Part shown: positions 37,078 through 48,105 of the stretch, in pieces
Layout: every line of letters begins with the position of its first letter
How positions within the stretch are numbered: the first letter of the stretch is position 1
Assembly (NCBI RefSeq): GCF_915403165.1
Contig: NZ_OU659204.1
Span: forward strand, 3,844,001 to 3,908,000
Direction: 5' to 3'
Source: Providencia alcalifaciens
GTDB taxonomy: Bacteria > Pseudomonadota > Gammaproteobacteria > Enterobacterales > Enterobacteriaceae
Length of the DNA: 64,000 nt
Notes under the pieces: model-generated
Database searches by the model: none
Told to the model about the DNA's origin: nothing
The model's input: only the letters and a program-made list of their open reading frames with translations
Program-made: the position numbers and the translations under genes

Positions 37078-37132
37078 AGGCGACCTTTTATTTATGGCTA
37101 CATTTAATTTTATGGCTAAATTAATTTCGTAA

Positions 37133-38326
37133 CTAAATTAATTGAAGCTTTTTGCCAATACGGGTGAATGCATCAACAGCGTGTAAAATATCCTCCTCAC
37201 TGTGCGCAGCGGACATTTGCGTGCGAATTCGCGCTTGTCCTTGAGGAACCACTGGATAGAAAAATCCAGTGACATAAATGCCTTCTTTTAATAACTCTGA
37301 AGCAAATTGCTGAGCAATCTTGGCATCCCCTAACATCACAGGAATGATGGCGTGATCAGCGCCTGCTAATGTAAACCCTGCATCAGTCATTTTTTCTCTA
37401 AATAACACCGCATTACGCCACAATTTCTCACGGCGTTCTTGCCCTTCGGTCATCATATCGATCACCTTAATGGACGCAGCTACAATGGCGGGTGCCAAAG
37501 AGTTAGAGAATAAATATGGGCGAGAGCGTTGACGTAACCACTCGACAACCTCTTTTTTGGCGGCAGTATAACCACCCGATGCACCGCCCAGAGCTTTTCC
37601 TAATGTGCCAGTAATAATGTCTACTCGCCCCATCACTTTACAATACTCATGGCTACCACGACCGTTTTCACCAACAAAACCAACAGCATGGGAGTCATCT
37701 ACCATGACCAATGCGTTATATTCATCAGCAAGGTCACAGACAGTTTTCAGATCAGCAATCACGCCATCCATCGAGAAAACACCGTCAGTCGCAATCAGAA
37801 TATGGCGCATACCCGCCGCTTTGGCTTCTTCAAGGCGCTGTTTTAATTCCGTCATATTGTTATTGCTGTAGCGATAGCGCTGGGCTTTACACAGGCGAAC
37901 ACCGTCAATGATGGATGCATGGTTTAATGCATCAGAAATAACAGCGTCTTCTGGCCCTAGTAGCGTCTCAAAAAGCCCGCCATTGGCATCAAAACAAGAG
38001 GAATAGAGGATCGAATCTTCCATTCCGAGGAAATCCGCGATTTTCTTTTCAAGAACTTTATGGCTGTCTTGGGTGCCGCAAATAAAACGAACCGATGCCA
38101 TACCAAAGCCATGGCTATCCATACCCTGTTTTGCCGCTTCAATCAGCGCGGGATGATTGGCTAAGCCTAAATAGTTATTTGCACAGAAGTTAATAACGCG
38201 CTGCCCACCCTGGATTTCAATATCCGCGTCTTGAGAGGTCGTAATAATGCGTTCATGTTTAAACAAGCCTTCAGCTTCTATTTGCACCAATTGTTGTTTA
38301 ATCTGCTGGTAAAATTGTTCTGACAT
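37133..38326 (-). CDS. kbl: Glycine C-acetyltransferase (2-amino-3-ketobutyrate CoA ligase)
   Basis: PLP enzyme that cleaves 2-amino-3-ketobutyrate with CoA to glycine and acetyl-CoA, acting directly after Tdh. 397 residues (398 in E. coli). Motifs include [35 protein letters not shown] and the PLP lysine in [24 protein letters not shown]-type ribosome site precedes the ATG. It is divergent from hldD across 232 bp. Confidence 0.98.
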   Translation of the reverse strand: MSEQFYQQIKQQLVQIEAEGLFKHERIITTSQDADIEIQGGQRVINFCANNYLGLANHPALIEAAKQGMDSHGFGMASVRFICGTQDSHKVLEKKIADFLGMEDSILYSSCFDANGGLFETLLGPEDAVISDALNHASIIDGVRLCKAQRYRYSNNNMTELKQRLEEAKAAGMRHILIATDGVFSMDGVIADLKTVCDLADEYNALVMVDDSHAVGFVGENGRGSHEYCKVMGRVDIITGTLGKALGGASGGYTAAKKEVVEWLRQRSRPYLFSNSLAPAIVAASIKVIDMMTEGQERREKLWRNAVLFREKMTDAGFTLAGADHAIIPVMLGDAKIAQQFASELLKEGIYVTGFFYPVVPQGQARIRTQMSAAHSEEDILHAVDAFTRIGKKLQLI

Positions 38327-38558
38327 GATTTGTTCCTGTAAAGAAGTTGTTTACAGAGTTTAATAATAGTCACTGGAACTAGCGATATCTGCGGAGCAAA
38401 TAAGTTAAGTTTGTAGGCAAGATCACGATAATGCCCTTTGAAGAGGTATGACAACTAGGACAATTATCTGGTCGATATACTGTTGTCTGTACAAAGAGGT
38501 GTTATTATAGACCCCAATTTTGTATCTATTTATTCTTAACCCACTTGAGGTATTCACG

Positions 38559-39497
38559 ATGATCGTAGTCACTGGCGGAGCTGGTTTTATTGGCAGCAAT
38601 ATTATTAAAGCCCTGAACGAAATGGGTCGCACCGATATTCTGGTGGTGGATAACCTGAAAGATGGTACTAAATTTGCCAACCTTGTTGACCTCGATATCG
38701 CCGATTACATGGATAAAGAAGACTTTATCGTGAGTGTTATTGCCGGTGATGATTTTGGTGATATTGACGCTGTTTTCCATGAAGGTGCTTGCTCATCCAC
38801 AACTGAGTGGGATGGTAAGTACATGATGGATAATAACTATCAGTTTTCTAAAGAGCTGCTACATTACTGTTTGGAACGTGAAATTCCCTTCCTGTATGCC
38901 TCTTCCGCAGCAACTTACGGTGGACGTAGCGATAATTTCATCGAAGAACGTGAATTTGAAAAACCACTAAACGTATACGGCTACTCTAAATTCCAATTCG
39001 ACCAATATGTCCGCAGCATCATGCCTGAAGCTCAGTCTCAAGTGTGTGGCTTCCGCTATTTCAACGTTTATGGACCAAATGAAAACCATAAAGGCAGCAT
39101 GGCGAGCGTGGCTTACCACTTAAACAAACAGATTAATGAAGGGCAAACCCCGAAATTGTTTGAAGGAAGCGACACTTTCCGTCGTGACTTCATCTACGTT
39201 GGCGATGTGGCTGCGGTGAATTTATGGTTCTGGGAAAATAACGTTTCTGGTATTTTCAACTGTGGTACAGGTCGCGCGGAATCATTCCAAGCGGTTGCCG
39301 ATGCCGTCACTGAATTCCATAAAGATAAAAATGTATCTATCGAATATATTGAATTCCCTGAGAAATTAAAAGGTCGCTACCAGAGCTTCACCCAGGCGGA
39401 TCTGACTAAATTACGTGCCGCAGGTTACACTGCACCGTTTAAAACCGTTGCTGAAGGCGTGACCGAATATATGCAATGGCTGAATAAAGACGCGTAA
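38559..39497 (+). CDS. hldD: ADP-L-glycero-D-manno-heptose-6-epimerase
   Basis: Converts ADP-D,D-heptose to ADP-L,D-heptose for the LPS inner core. 312 residues (310 in E. coli) from ATG 38559, which has a TTGAGG ribosome site; the frame extends upstream to 38520 without family support. Motifs: [12 protein letters not shown], the catalytic [10 protein letters not shown] and [23 protein letters not shown] and [10 protein letters not shown]. First gene of the heptose transferase operon hldD-waaF-waaC-htrL. Confidence 0.98.
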   Translation: MIVVTGGAGFIGSNIIKALNEMGRTDILVVDNLKDGTKFANLVDLDIADYMDKEDFIVSVIAGDDFGDIDAVFHEGACSSTTEWDGKYMMDNNYQFSKELLHYCLEREIPFLYASSAATYGGRSDNFIEEREFEKPLNVYGYSKFQFDQYVRSIMPEAQSQVCGFRYFNVYGPNENHKGSMASVAYHLNKQINEGQTPKLFEGSDTFRRDFIYVGDVAAVNLWFWENNVSGIFNCGTGRAESFQAVADAVTEFHKDKNVSIEYIEFPEKLKGRYQSFTQADLTKLRAAGYTAPFKTVAEGVTEYMQWLNKDA

Positions 39498-39536
39498 TCG
39501 CCTTTTATGAAAACAGTACCTATGAAAACCACGCCT

Positions 39537-40583
39537 ATGAAAATATTAGTGATTGGCCCCTCATGGGTAGGGGATATGATGATGTCTCAGAGCCTTTATC
39601 GCACGATAAAGGCACTCCATCCTCATGCTCAGATTGATGTGATGGCACCCGATTGGTGCCGTCCGTTATTGGCAAAAATGCCCGAAGTATCTGAAGCGAT
39701 CTCCATGCCATTAGGACATGGAAAGCTAGAAATTGGCGAACGCCGTCAATTAGGCATTAATTTGCGGAAAAATGGGTACGATCAAGCGATTGTGTTACCT
39801 AATTCATTGAAATCTGCTCTGGTGCCGTTCTTTGCTAAAATTACCAAAAGAACGGGATGGCGCGGTGAAATGCGTTATGGGCTGCTCAATGATTTACGCC
39901 CATTGGATAAACAAGCATTTCCGCTGATGGTGCAACGCTACGTCGCATTGGCGTATGACAAACAGCGCATCAAATCTGCCGATGATATTCCCGCCCCGAT
40001 TTTATGGCCTAAATTAGTCACTGATAAACAGCAAGTTAGCGATACTGTTAGTCAATTTAATCTTGATTTTTCTCGCCCAATTATTGGTTTCTGCCCCGGT
40101 GCTGAATTTGGTCCTGCAAAACGTTGGCCACACTATCACTATGCGGCTATCGCTCAAAAATTAATCAGCGATCAAGGCTACCAAGTTCTGTTATTTGGTT
40201 CTCAAAAAGACCATGAAGCAGGTGAAGAAATCCGTCAAAGTTTGACTGACGATGCTCGCAGTTACTGCCTCAATTTCGCAGGAAAAACCTCGTTAGAACA
40301 AGCCGTTAATCTTATTGATGCTTGCCAAGCCGTTGTGAGTAATGATTCTGGCTTAATGCATGTGGCTGCGGCTCTCGATAAACCGTTAGTCGCACTATAT
40401 GGCCCAAGTAGCCCGGACTTTACACCACCACTGTCCGATAAAGCAGAAGTGATCCGGCTGATAACGGGTTATCACAAAGTGCGTAAAGGTGACGGCGAAA
40501 GTGGCTATCACCAAAGTCTGATTGATATTCAACCGCAGATGGTGCTGGATGCCCTCACGCGTTTAAATATAGGTATTAAATAA
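39537..40583 (+). CDS. waaF: ADP-heptose:LPS heptosyltransferase II
   Basis: GT9 enzyme that adds the second L,D-heptose to the inner core. From ATG 39537 the protein has 348 residues, the same as E. coli, beginning MKILVIGPSWVGDMMMSQ. Two more in-frame ATGs lie at 39507 and 39522, created by a 15-bp imperfect tandem repeat, so up to ten extra residues are possible. Motifs: FCPGAEFGPAKRWP, NDSGLMHVAAAL, LYGPSSPDFTPP. Overlaps waaC by one base. Confidence 0.96.
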   Translation: MKILVIGPSWVGDMMMSQSLYRTIKALHPHAQIDVMAPDWCRPLLAKMPEVSEAISMPLGHGKLEIGERRQLGINLRKNGYDQAIVLPNSLKSALVPFFAKITKRTGWRGEMRYGLLNDLRPLDKQAFPLMVQRYVALAYDKQRIKSADDIPAPILWPKLVTDKQQVSDTVSQFNLDFSRPIIGFCPGAEFGPAKRWPHYHYAAIAQKLISDQGYQVLLFGSQKDHEAGEEIRQSLTDDARSYCLNFAGKTSLEQAVNLIDACQAVVSNDSGLMHVAAALDKPLVALYGPSSPDFTPPLSDKAEVIRLITGYHKVRKGDGESGYHQSLIDIQPQMVLDALTRLNIGIK

Positions 40584-41572
40584 TGCGCGTGTTATTAGTA
40601 AAAACATCATCTATGGGAGATGTTTTGCACTCTCTACCTGCATTAACTGATGCACAGGCAGCAATACCGAATATTCAATTTGATTGGGTGGTCGAAGAGG
40701 GGTTTGCTCAAATCCCCACTTGGCACAATGCGGTGAATAAAGTGATCCCTGTGGCAATCCGTCGCTGGCGAAAAAATTGGTTTTCTGCGCCAATTCGTGC
40801 CGAACGTGCAGCATTTCGTCGCCAATTGCAGGCAACCCACTACGATGCAATTATCGATGCACAAGGGTTACTCAAGAGTGCGTTGCTAGTCACTCGCCTC
40901 GCTCACGGTTCTAAACATGGTTATGACCGCCATAGTATCCGCGAGCCGATTGCTAGCTTCTTCTACGATCATCGTTATTCCATTAGTAAACAGCAACATG
41001 CGGTAGAGCGTATTCGCCAATTATTTGCTAAAAGCCTCGGGTATACTTGCCCTAGGACCCAAGGAGATTACGCGATAGCTCGCCATTTCTTGCAATCAAC
41101 CGATGAAACCGAAGCCCCCTATGTGCTGTTTTTGCACTCCACAACCCGCGACGATAAGCATTGGCCTGAGTCTCATTGGCGTGAGCTGATTCAATTAATG
41201 AAGGAAACTGGGCTGAGAGTGAAACTCCCTTGGGGTGCAGAGCATGAGTATCAGCGAGCAATAAGACTAGCAGAGGGTTTTGATTTTGTTGAAGTCTTAC
41301 CAAAATTAACGCTGGCACAAGTCGCGCAACAAATTGCGGATGCAAAGGCGGTGATTTCTGTTGATACAGGTTTGAGTCATTTAACGGCTGCGCTAGATAA
41401 GCCGAATTTCACGCTGTTTGGCCCAACAAATCCCGGTTTAATTGGTGGTTATGGAAAAGGCCAAAATGAGATAAAATCCACAAATAATATGATGGGGCAA
41501 ATTAGTGCTTCTGACGTTTATAAGCGATTAAGCTCTATTTTTCCCAACTTAGGTGGTAACCATAAACAATGA
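40583..41572 (+). CDS. waaC: LPS heptosyltransferase I
   Basis: GT9 enzyme that attaches the first L,D-heptose to Kdo. 329 residues (319 in E. coli). N-terminal VLLVKTSSMGDVLHSLPALTD, DAQGLLKSALL, the FLHSTTRDDKHWPESHW block and SVDTGLSHLTAALDKP donor site are intact. Its ATG overlaps the waaF stop (TAATG) and its own stop overlaps the htrL start by four bases, so the operon is tightly coupled. Confidence 0.96.
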   Translation: MRVLLVKTSSMGDVLHSLPALTDAQAAIPNIQFDWVVEEGFAQIPTWHNAVNKVIPVAIRRWRKNWFSAPIRAERAAFRRQLQATHYDAIIDAQGLLKSALLVTRLAHGSKHGYDRHSIREPIASFFYDHRYSISKQQHAVERIRQLFAKSLGYTCPRTQGDYAIARHFLQSTDETEAPYVLFLHSTTRDDKHWPESHWRELIQLMKETGLRVKLPWGAEHEYQRAIRLAEGFDFVEVLPKLTLAQVAQQIADAKAVISVDTGLSHLTAALDKPNFTLFGPTNPGLIGGYGKGQNEIKSTNNMMGQISASDVYKRLSSIFPNLGGNHKQ

Positions 41573-42429
41573 ATCAATCCACAACAATAGTAACTGCTTT
41601 TTTTGATATAGGAAGAGGAGATTGGAATAGTTCTCACGGGCACTTAGATCATTTAGAAAGAAAAACTGACACTTACTTCAATTATTTTAGTCAGTTAGCA
41701 AAGTTCGATAATAATATGGTCGTGTTTACTTCTGCTAATTTCAAAGAAAGAATATTGAAAATTAGGGCGGGGAAACCAACTCACGTCATTGTGCTGGATA
41801 TCAATAAAAAGTTTAAACACATCATAAAGAAAATTTCAGCTATACAACTCAGTCGCTCATTTAAAGAACGTATAAAACCAAAACAACTCGAAAACCCAGA
41901 ATATTGGTCTCCAGAATATGTTTTATTAACGAATCTTAAAACCTATTTTGTGAATAAGGCGGGTCAACTTGGACTTGCTAACAATGAACTTATTGCATGG
42001 ATAGATTTCGGATATATTCGTAATAATAAAACTCGGTATGGCATAACAGAATGGAACCACTCCTTTGATAGAGAAAAAATGCATTTTTTCTCTATACGAG
42101 ATGGTTTAGATTTGACAAACCATGAATTGGTCATGAAGTATGTAATTGAAAATCATACTTATATCATTGGAGGTGTTATAGTTGGCACAAAAGAGCAATG
42201 GGCGCATTTATATCAGTTAACACTTAATGTACAACATGACTTATTATCATCCGGCATCATTGACGATGACCAAGGTATTTTTTTAGTTTGTGCAAGTAAA
42301 AAACCTGACTTAGTAAAAATACACTTTTTAGGTTATATGAAATGGTTCAGTATATTTAGGTTGTTCAATAAAAATTCTAAAATAAATTATTTTGAGCGTT
42401 TAGCCATTCAATTAAGATTAATTAAATAA
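41569..42429 (+). CDS. htrL: HtrL/YibB (WlaTC) family putative glycosyltransferase
   Basis: 286 residues of the HtrL/YibB family. The N-terminus TIVTAFFDIGRGDW is diagnostic; further blocks are KPTHVIVLDI, ENPEYWSPEYVLLTNLKTYFV, NELIAWIDFGYIRN and GVIVGTKEQWAHLY. Members near LPS and lipooligosaccharide loci (Campylobacter WlaTC) are regarded as sugar transferases, but the reaction is not established. It starts with a four-base overlap of waaC, which strongly suggests a role in core LPS. More AT-rich than waaC, as if added later. Confidence 0.85.
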   Translation: MNQSTTIVTAFFDIGRGDWNSSHGHLDHLERKTDTYFNYFSQLAKFDNNMVVFTSANFKERILKIRAGKPTHVIVLDINKKFKHIIKKISAIQLSRSFKERIKPKQLENPEYWSPEYVLLTNLKTYFVNKAGQLGLANNELIAWIDFGYIRNNKTRYGITEWNHSFDREKMHFFSIRDGLDLTNHELVMKYVIENHTYIIGGVIVGTKEQWAHLYQLTLNVQHDLLSSGIIDDDQGIFLVCASKKPDLVKIHFLGYMKWFSIFRLFNKNSKINYFERLAIQLRLIK

Positions 42430-42452
42430 ATGCCCAGATAATCAATGGGCAT
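42422..42452 (-). terminator. Hairpin terminator between htrL and the GT-C gene
   Basis: Seven-base stem ATGCCCA / TGGGCAT at 42430-42452 with a nine-base loop; on the minus strand it is followed by TTATTTAATT. Likely ends the minus-strand gene and may act weakly on htrL. Confidence 0.5.
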
Positions 42453-42479
42453 CCATAGTTATTTCAATTTAAACCACTC

Positions 42480-43943
42480 TTATTTCTTCTCTGGGGCAAT
42501 AAACCCAAAACACATGGTTTTCGGCTTAGCATCCGGCTCAGAGCGATAAATTACATCTTCTTTTTCAATCGTAAATTGTGGCCAGAATTTACGCACTTTA
42601 GCGAAATCTTCGTGGGCACAATCGTCATATTTGCGCCCTAATAAAATAGCACCATGCTCACGAATTTCTGCTTCGGTAATCTCACGGTTATACACATTCG
42701 GTGGCATATGGTTTTCTAGCGTCCAAGGCTGAATAACATGCGGCCTATCTTGAGCGTAGATAATAAACCATTGATGTAAGTTATCTTCACCGCCAACGTA
42801 TTTAACTGGTGTTCCGTAACGTTGATACCAGCGCTGTTCACCTTCAGCAATTAAGGTTTTGACACCAATAAACTTTTGACCCGCTCCACGAATATTCCCT
42901 GCTTGAACAGCTAGATAGCCAGATACCATTAAAACACCAACCACCGCTAAACCAATCAACGGTTTTTTCAGTGATTTTTTCGGCATCACAATGATTGAGC
43001 CAACAAATAAAGGCGCACAGACCATCATAAATGGCTGCAACCACTCAGTAATTCGCCCACCATCATGAAACGAGAACCAACCGTAAATCACTGCTAATGG
43101 GAATAGGATGATGAAGTTTGCCATGCGGTTTGATAAGGCTTTCGGCCAACCGATTTTCCCGCCACAGCAATATAAGATAATCGCTGCAATAATCAGCGGG
43201 TAAAACACACTTAGCGCAGCTTCCGTGGTATGTAAGTTAAAACCGGGATCAATTTGCGAATCTACCCATTTAAAGGCAGAAAAATCACTCGCCATCAGCC
43301 AGAAGAAGTTTGGCAAAATCATCGAAAACCACAGTGCTATCGCTAGATAAAACACCGGGTAGCGATAGCTTTGGCGCGCTTGTTTCACAAAAAGGGTGAG
43401 TAAGAAAACAGAGCCGACTAAGGCAAGTGTGGAATATTTCCCCATTGTTGCAAGACCGGCAACTAAAGCAAAAGGTAGCCACCACAGAGGGTTATCTTCG
43501 ACCGCACGCAGGAAGAAGTAAATCAACCAAGGCCAGAAAGTCACTAAGATATAGTTATCATTATAAGGAATAATATCGAAATTAATGACGCCAGATAAAT
43601 TCATCATCAGCATCGCAAACCAAGCAAGGTCACGGCGTCCGGTTAATCGATAAGCTAATTTCCATACCCCAAGTAGCCCAAATCCAATACCGATAAAATG
43701 GCTCAGATACCAATAGAAACTATAAGAAATGCCTAAATGGATTGCAGGCCACATCATAGTACCAACAAACCATGGATTTTTTGGCGATCCCCATTCCCCA
43801 TTCATCCCCCAGTTAACGGCTTCGACCGTATCGTAAGGAACAGTTGGGTCAAAAAAGAAGCTCGCAAGGATCCAAGTAATGGCATAGCCAATGATCCAAA
43901 GATACAAATACTTATTTGAAATTGGTTGATTGATTGTCGGCAT
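42480..43943 (-). CDS. GT-C membrane glycosyltransferase (ArnT/GT39-RgtA-like)
   Basis: 487-residue polytopic protein with about 11 hydrophobic segments and a C-terminal soluble part. The first loop reads DPTVPYDTVEAVNWG, with acidic residues where ArnT and GT39/GT83 enzymes bind the lipid-linked donor, and later HLGISYSFYWYLSHF and GLATMGKYSTLALVGSVFLL fit the same fold. Such enzymes use an undecaprenyl- or polyprenyl-phosphate sugar on the periplasmic side. The surroundings (waa genes) suggest a core or lipid A target; donor unknown. Start at ATG 43943; an upstream TTG (43967) is less likely. Confidence 0.8.
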   Translation of the reverse strand: MPTINQPISNKYLYLWIIGYAITWILASFFFDPTVPYDTVEAVNWGMNGEWGSPKNPWFVGTMMWPAIHLGISYSFYWYLSHFIGIGFGLLGVWKLAYRLTGRRDLAWFAMLMMNLSGVINFDIIPYNDNYILVTFWPWLIYFFLRAVEDNPLWWLPFALVAGLATMGKYSTLALVGSVFLLTLFVKQARQSYRYPVFYLAIALWFSMILPNFFWLMASDFSAFKWVDSQIDPGFNLHTTEAALSVFYPLIIAAIILYCCGGKIGWPKALSNRMANFIILFPLAVIYGWFSFHDGGRITEWLQPFMMVCAPLFVGSIIVMPKKSLKKPLIGLAVVGVLMVSGYLAVQAGNIRGAGQKFIGVKTLIAEGEQRWYQRYGTPVKYVGGEDNLHQWFIIYAQDRPHVIQPWTLENHMPPNVYNREITEAEIREHGAILLGRKYDDCAHEDFAKVRKFWPQFTIEKEDVIYRSEPDAKPKTMCFGFIAPEKK

Positions 43944-44150
43944 TCTTTTTTCAGCGAAATTTATCAATAAAGTTAAAGGGAAATACGCATTATTTTACGT
44001 CGAGCTTATAGAGGATTACCTCTCGCTCGGCTGAGTATGCAAAAACGTGACTGGGTAGTTTACTATAGTTTAAACAAAATAATCAGAAATGAGAGAAATT
44101 GTCATTACTCATTGTAGTAATATTCAAGTTATCAATACTTTTGCTGAATA

Positions 44151-45428
44151 TTACTGTTCTCTTGGAGGTAAATAAGGCTGTAACAATTTAAGTAAACGCT
44201 GTAATGCACCTTGGTTTTCATGCAAGACTTCAGCAGCATGGCGACCATAATATAGTCGATAATCTTCATCAGACAGCAAGCTTGTAACGGCTTGAGCCAG
44301 TGAGTCGCTATCCGTCACAGTGATCAACCCATCTGCTTGGGTTAATTTCGCGCAAATATCTTTAAAATTAAAGGTATGCGGTCCCATCAAAACAGGCAAT
44401 GCGTGTGCAGCAGCTTCAAGTGGATTATGGCCACCCGTTTCAACTAAGCTTCCACCAACGAAAGCAATATCTGCAATTCCGTACAGCAACATCAATTCAC
44501 CCATCGTATCGCCAATAACCACTTGAGTATCTAGAGATGGGATAACGCCACTGCTACGACGAATGAAGCTCAGCCCTGCTTTTTGCGTCAGTTCTTCCGC
44601 TTTTGCGAAACGTTCTGGATGCCTTGGAACTAAAATGAGTAATAAATTAGGAAATTTTTTTAGCAATTGTTGGTGAGTTTGCAAAATAATCGCTTCTTCA
44701 CCTTCATGGGTACTTGTTGCAATCCATACTGGGCGATGTGCAGCCCACTGTCTGCGTAACGTAATGGCTTTAACCGCTAGTTCAGGGGTAACGGAAATAT
44801 CAAATTTCAAGCTCCCCGTCACTTCTAACTGCTTACGCCTTAACCCTAATTGAATAAAACGTTCACCATCTTCTTGATGCTGAGCTGCCACCATCGTGAC
44901 ATTTTGCAGCATACGTTTCACAAAGCTACCGAGTTTTTGATAACCCGCAGCAGAGCGCTCAGATAACCGAGCATTAGCGATAACTAATGGAATATTACGC
45001 TTATGCAGTTGGTTGATCATATTTGGCCAGAGTTCCGTTTCCATAATAATCACCAATTTAGGATCAACTTGATTAAGGAAACGGCTCATGGAGCCTGGTA
45101 AATCATAAGGGAGATAGACGTGACTAATATCGTCACCAAATGCCGACTGAACACGCTCTGACCCGGTTGGCGTCATTGTGGTCACGGTAATAGGGAGTGA
45201 TGGGTAGTGATGGCGCAGTGCACGTACTAACGGTACTGCCGCAAGGGTTTCGCCCACAGAAACTGAGTGTAATAAAATGCCTTTAGGAACAACTTTACCA
45301 CCACAAAAACCATAGCGTTCCCCCCAGCGTTTGCGATACGCAGGGGCTTTACGGCTACGCAATAATAAGCGTATCCAAATTAATGGCTGGATGAGATAAA
45401 GAAGTACCTGATATACACGCAATAACAT
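44151..45428 (-). CDS. waaA: 3-deoxy-D-manno-octulosonic acid (Kdo) transferase
   Basis: Transfers two Kdo residues from CMP-Kdo to lipid IVA, an essential step. 425 residues from ATG 45428, equal to E. coli; a frame extends upstream to 45476. Motifs: LYLIQPLIWIRLL, KAPAYRKRWGERYG, LHSVSVGETLAA, METELWPN, NARLSERSAAGY, GSLKFDI and GGHNPLEAAAHALPVLMGPH. Divergent from coaD; in E. coli waaA and coaD form one operon, so the orientation differs here. Confidence 0.97.
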   Translation of the reverse strand: MLLRVYQVLLYLIQPLIWIRLLLRSRKAPAYRKRWGERYGFCGGKVVPKGILLHSVSVGETLAAVPLVRALRHHYPSLPITVTTMTPTGSERVQSAFGDDISHVYLPYDLPGSMSRFLNQVDPKLVIIMETELWPNMINQLHKRNIPLVIANARLSERSAAGYQKLGSFVKRMLQNVTMVAAQHQEDGERFIQLGLRRKQLEVTGSLKFDISVTPELAVKAITLRRQWAAHRPVWIATSTHEGEEAIILQTHQQLLKKFPNLLLILVPRHPERFAKAEELTQKAGLSFIRRSSGVIPSLDTQVVIGDTMGELMLLYGIADIAFVGGSLVETGGHNPLEAAAHALPVLMGPHTFNFKDICAKLTQADGLITVTDSDSLAQAVTSLLSDEDYRLYYGRHAAEVLHENQGALQRLLKLLQPYLPPREQ

Positions 45429-45540
45429 TCGATCTGATTCACTTACCAAAATTGGCGGTATCTTACCATAAACCATTACTGAAAGTGTGTAGAATCTGTG
45501 CCTAAAATGAGACTTAAAATAAATACATACCTATCAGTGA

Positions 45541-46128
<588 letters not shown>

Positions 46129-46131
46129 CAA

Positions 46132-46941
46132 TTACTTCTGACATTGAGGGCAATAAAAGGTTGTCCTCTGTCCTTGTTTGATGCTTTCAATCGGGGTTCC
46201 GCACAAAGAACACGGCTCGCCTTTTTTTCCATACACAAACAACTCTTGGGCAAAGTAACCCGGTTTTCCGTCTGACTGTAAAAAGTCTTTGAGAGTCGTC
46301 CCACCTTGTTCTATTGAGCGTTGAAGCACTTTTTTAATCTGCGTAACAAGTTCGGTAATCTCATTGAGCGTCAGCGTGTTAGTCAGCTTTTCTGGGGAGA
46401 TCCTTGATGCAAAAAGCGCTTCATTAGCGTAGATATTCCCTACCCCAACAACGATTTTGTTGTCCATCAACCATGGTTTGACCGCAACCTTACGTTTAGC
46501 CGCTAAATCAAAGAGATATTTAGGATTGAATTCATCGGAAAGAGGTTCTGGTCCTAAATGAGCAAGAACGGAGCTGGACGCTAAATCATCGCACCAAAGC
46601 CATGCACCAAAACGTCGAGGGTCGGTGTAGCGTAGTACTTTACCGTCACGCAAGATAAGGTCTACATGGTCATGTTTCCCTTCTGGTAACTCTTCCGTCA
46701 AAATTCGCACGCTGCCAGACATTCCCAAATGGACAATAATCCATCCTTTGTTCAGTTCAATAAGCAGATATTTTGCCCGCCGTTGAACACTTATCACGGT
46801 TTCATCAGATAAACGCATGATTTGTTCACTTACTGGCCAACGTAACCGCTCATTACGCACAACTGCATAACTGATTGTATTGCCGACTAAATGCGGTTCA
46901 ATACCACGGCGACTGGTTTCAACTTCAGGAAGTTCTGGCAT
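46132..46941 (-). CDS. mutM: Formamidopyrimidine-DNA glycosylase
   Basis: Bifunctional DNA glycosylase/AP lyase that removes 8-oxoguanine and formamidopyrimidines. 269 residues. Begins [17 protein letters not shown] (Pro2 nucleophile, Glu3), with a conserved Lys in RAKYLLIEL, the helix-two-turn-helix region [13 protein letters not shown] and the C-terminal zinc finger CSLCGTPI...CPQC (four Cys). It follows the core-LPS operon by 18 bp on the same strand and may be read from it. Confidence 0.97.
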   Translation of the reverse strand: MPELPEVETSRRGIEPHLVGNTISYAVVRNERLRWPVSEQIMRLSDETVISVQRRAKYLLIELNKGWIIVHLGMSGSVRILTEELPEGKHDHVDLILRDGKVLRYTDPRRFGAWLWCDDLASSSVLAHLGPEPLSDEFNPKYLFDLAAKRKVAVKPWLMDNKIVVGVGNIYANEALFASRISPEKLTNTLTLNEITELVTQIKKVLQRSIEQGGTTLKDFLQSDGKPGYFAQELFVYGKKGEPCSLCGTPIESIKQGQRTTFYCPQCQK

Positions 46942-46959
46942 TACAACTCTCTTTAAAAA

Positions 46960-48102
46960 TTATGGGAACCATTTACGAATAACATTTTGGAGCTCTTCAG
47001 TAACTATTTCCCATGTAAAATTCTCATAGGCATGAGTTTTGGCATTATTCGCAATTTTCACTGCATCAGGATGGTTTAATGCATACTGTATATCTTCTGC
47101 CATATTTTCGGGGGAAAGTGGTTCTTTGAAAATAAAACCTGTTTCATTGTGCGTAACAAATTCAACCATAGCCCCGCGCTGGCTAGCAATGACAGGACGA
47201 CCTGATGCCATAGCCTCAAGAGCAACCATACAAAATGGCTCACTGGTGATCGAAGGCACAGCGATAACATCCGCCAATGAGTAGTAATGCCTAATTTTAT
47301 CTGGATGCACGCCCCCCAAGAAAATACATTGCTTATCTAAATGCTTAGCAAAATCTTTTACTTCATTTTGATAGTCAGCAAGTTCGCCTTTTTTAGCAGC
47401 ATTAGGATCGCCGACAATGACTAATTTATAACGATCATCACCACTAAAAAACGTGCTACATGCTTGCATTAATTCAAGTAAGCCTTTATCTCTAGCAATC
47501 CTTCCAGCGAATAGGATAATTTTATCTGATTTATCCAGACCAAAGTCTTCACGCTTTACTTCAGCCGGTTGATTATAAATATCGCCATCAAACCCATTTC
47601 TAACAACTTCAATCTGAGCTTTTGGTAAACGTTCTCTGAACCAGCGTTCCATGAAACGGCTCGGAACAATCAATTTTATATCTTCTGGAATATCCTTAGG
47701 TTCAAAACAATTATGCATATGAAGTACAACGTTATTGTGCCCTTCCTTTTTAATAATTTTTTTAAATAATTTTATGTTGTTATGCACAAATGTGATGCTT
47801 TCTTCGGAATTTTTTGCAAAATTCCGTTTCAATTTAACGATCCTATCCGCATAAGAATATGGGTCTATTCTTGTCCATTTTTTAAATAGTCTCGTATAAA
47901 TTCTTCCAAACTTTATGCGGTCAATAGCACAATTTTTGTTAACGACTGAATGAGCTGAATATCCTTCATTCTGAATGCAGATAATACGGCTTTCTATATC
48001 TAATCTCTTTGCAACGTTATACATCCACGACTCTACTGCTGCTGCACTTCTTGGCGGTATAGAATAGATAGGTGTCACAGTAAAAATGGCTTTTTTGATC
48101 AT
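46960..48102 (-). CDS. Glycosyltransferase family 4, outer-core LPS
   Basis: 380-residue GT-B enzyme of the GT4 family. N-terminal FTVTPIYSIPPRSAAAVESW acceptor region, then IILFAGRIARDKGLLELMQAC, and the donor site EPFCMVALEAMASGRPVIASQRGAMVEFV with its E-x7-E motif, here intact. Last sugar transferase of the minus-strand waa operon, 3 bp after the GT8 gene. Place in the operon is like waaK in other enterics, but I cannot assign the sugar. A role in finishing the outer core is inferred from context. Confidence 0.87.
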   Translation of the reverse strand: MIKKAIFTVTPIYSIPPRSAAAVESWMYNVAKRLDIESRIICIQNEGYSAHSVVNKNCAIDRIKFGRIYTRLFKKWTRIDPYSYADRIVKLKRNFAKNSEESITFVHNNIKLFKKIIKKEGHNNVVLHMHNCFEPKDIPEDIKLIVPSRFMERWFRERLPKAQIEVVRNGFDGDIYNQPAEVKREDFGLDKSDKIILFAGRIARDKGLLELMQACSTFFSGDDRYKLVIVGDPNAAKKGELADYQNEVKDFAKHLDKQCIFLGGVHPDKIRHYYSLADVIAVPSITSEPFCMVALEAMASGRPVIASQRGAMVEFVTHNETGFIFKEPLSPENMAEDIQYALNHPDAVKIANNAKTHAYENFTWEIVTEELQNVIRKWFP

Positions 48103-48105
48103 AGA

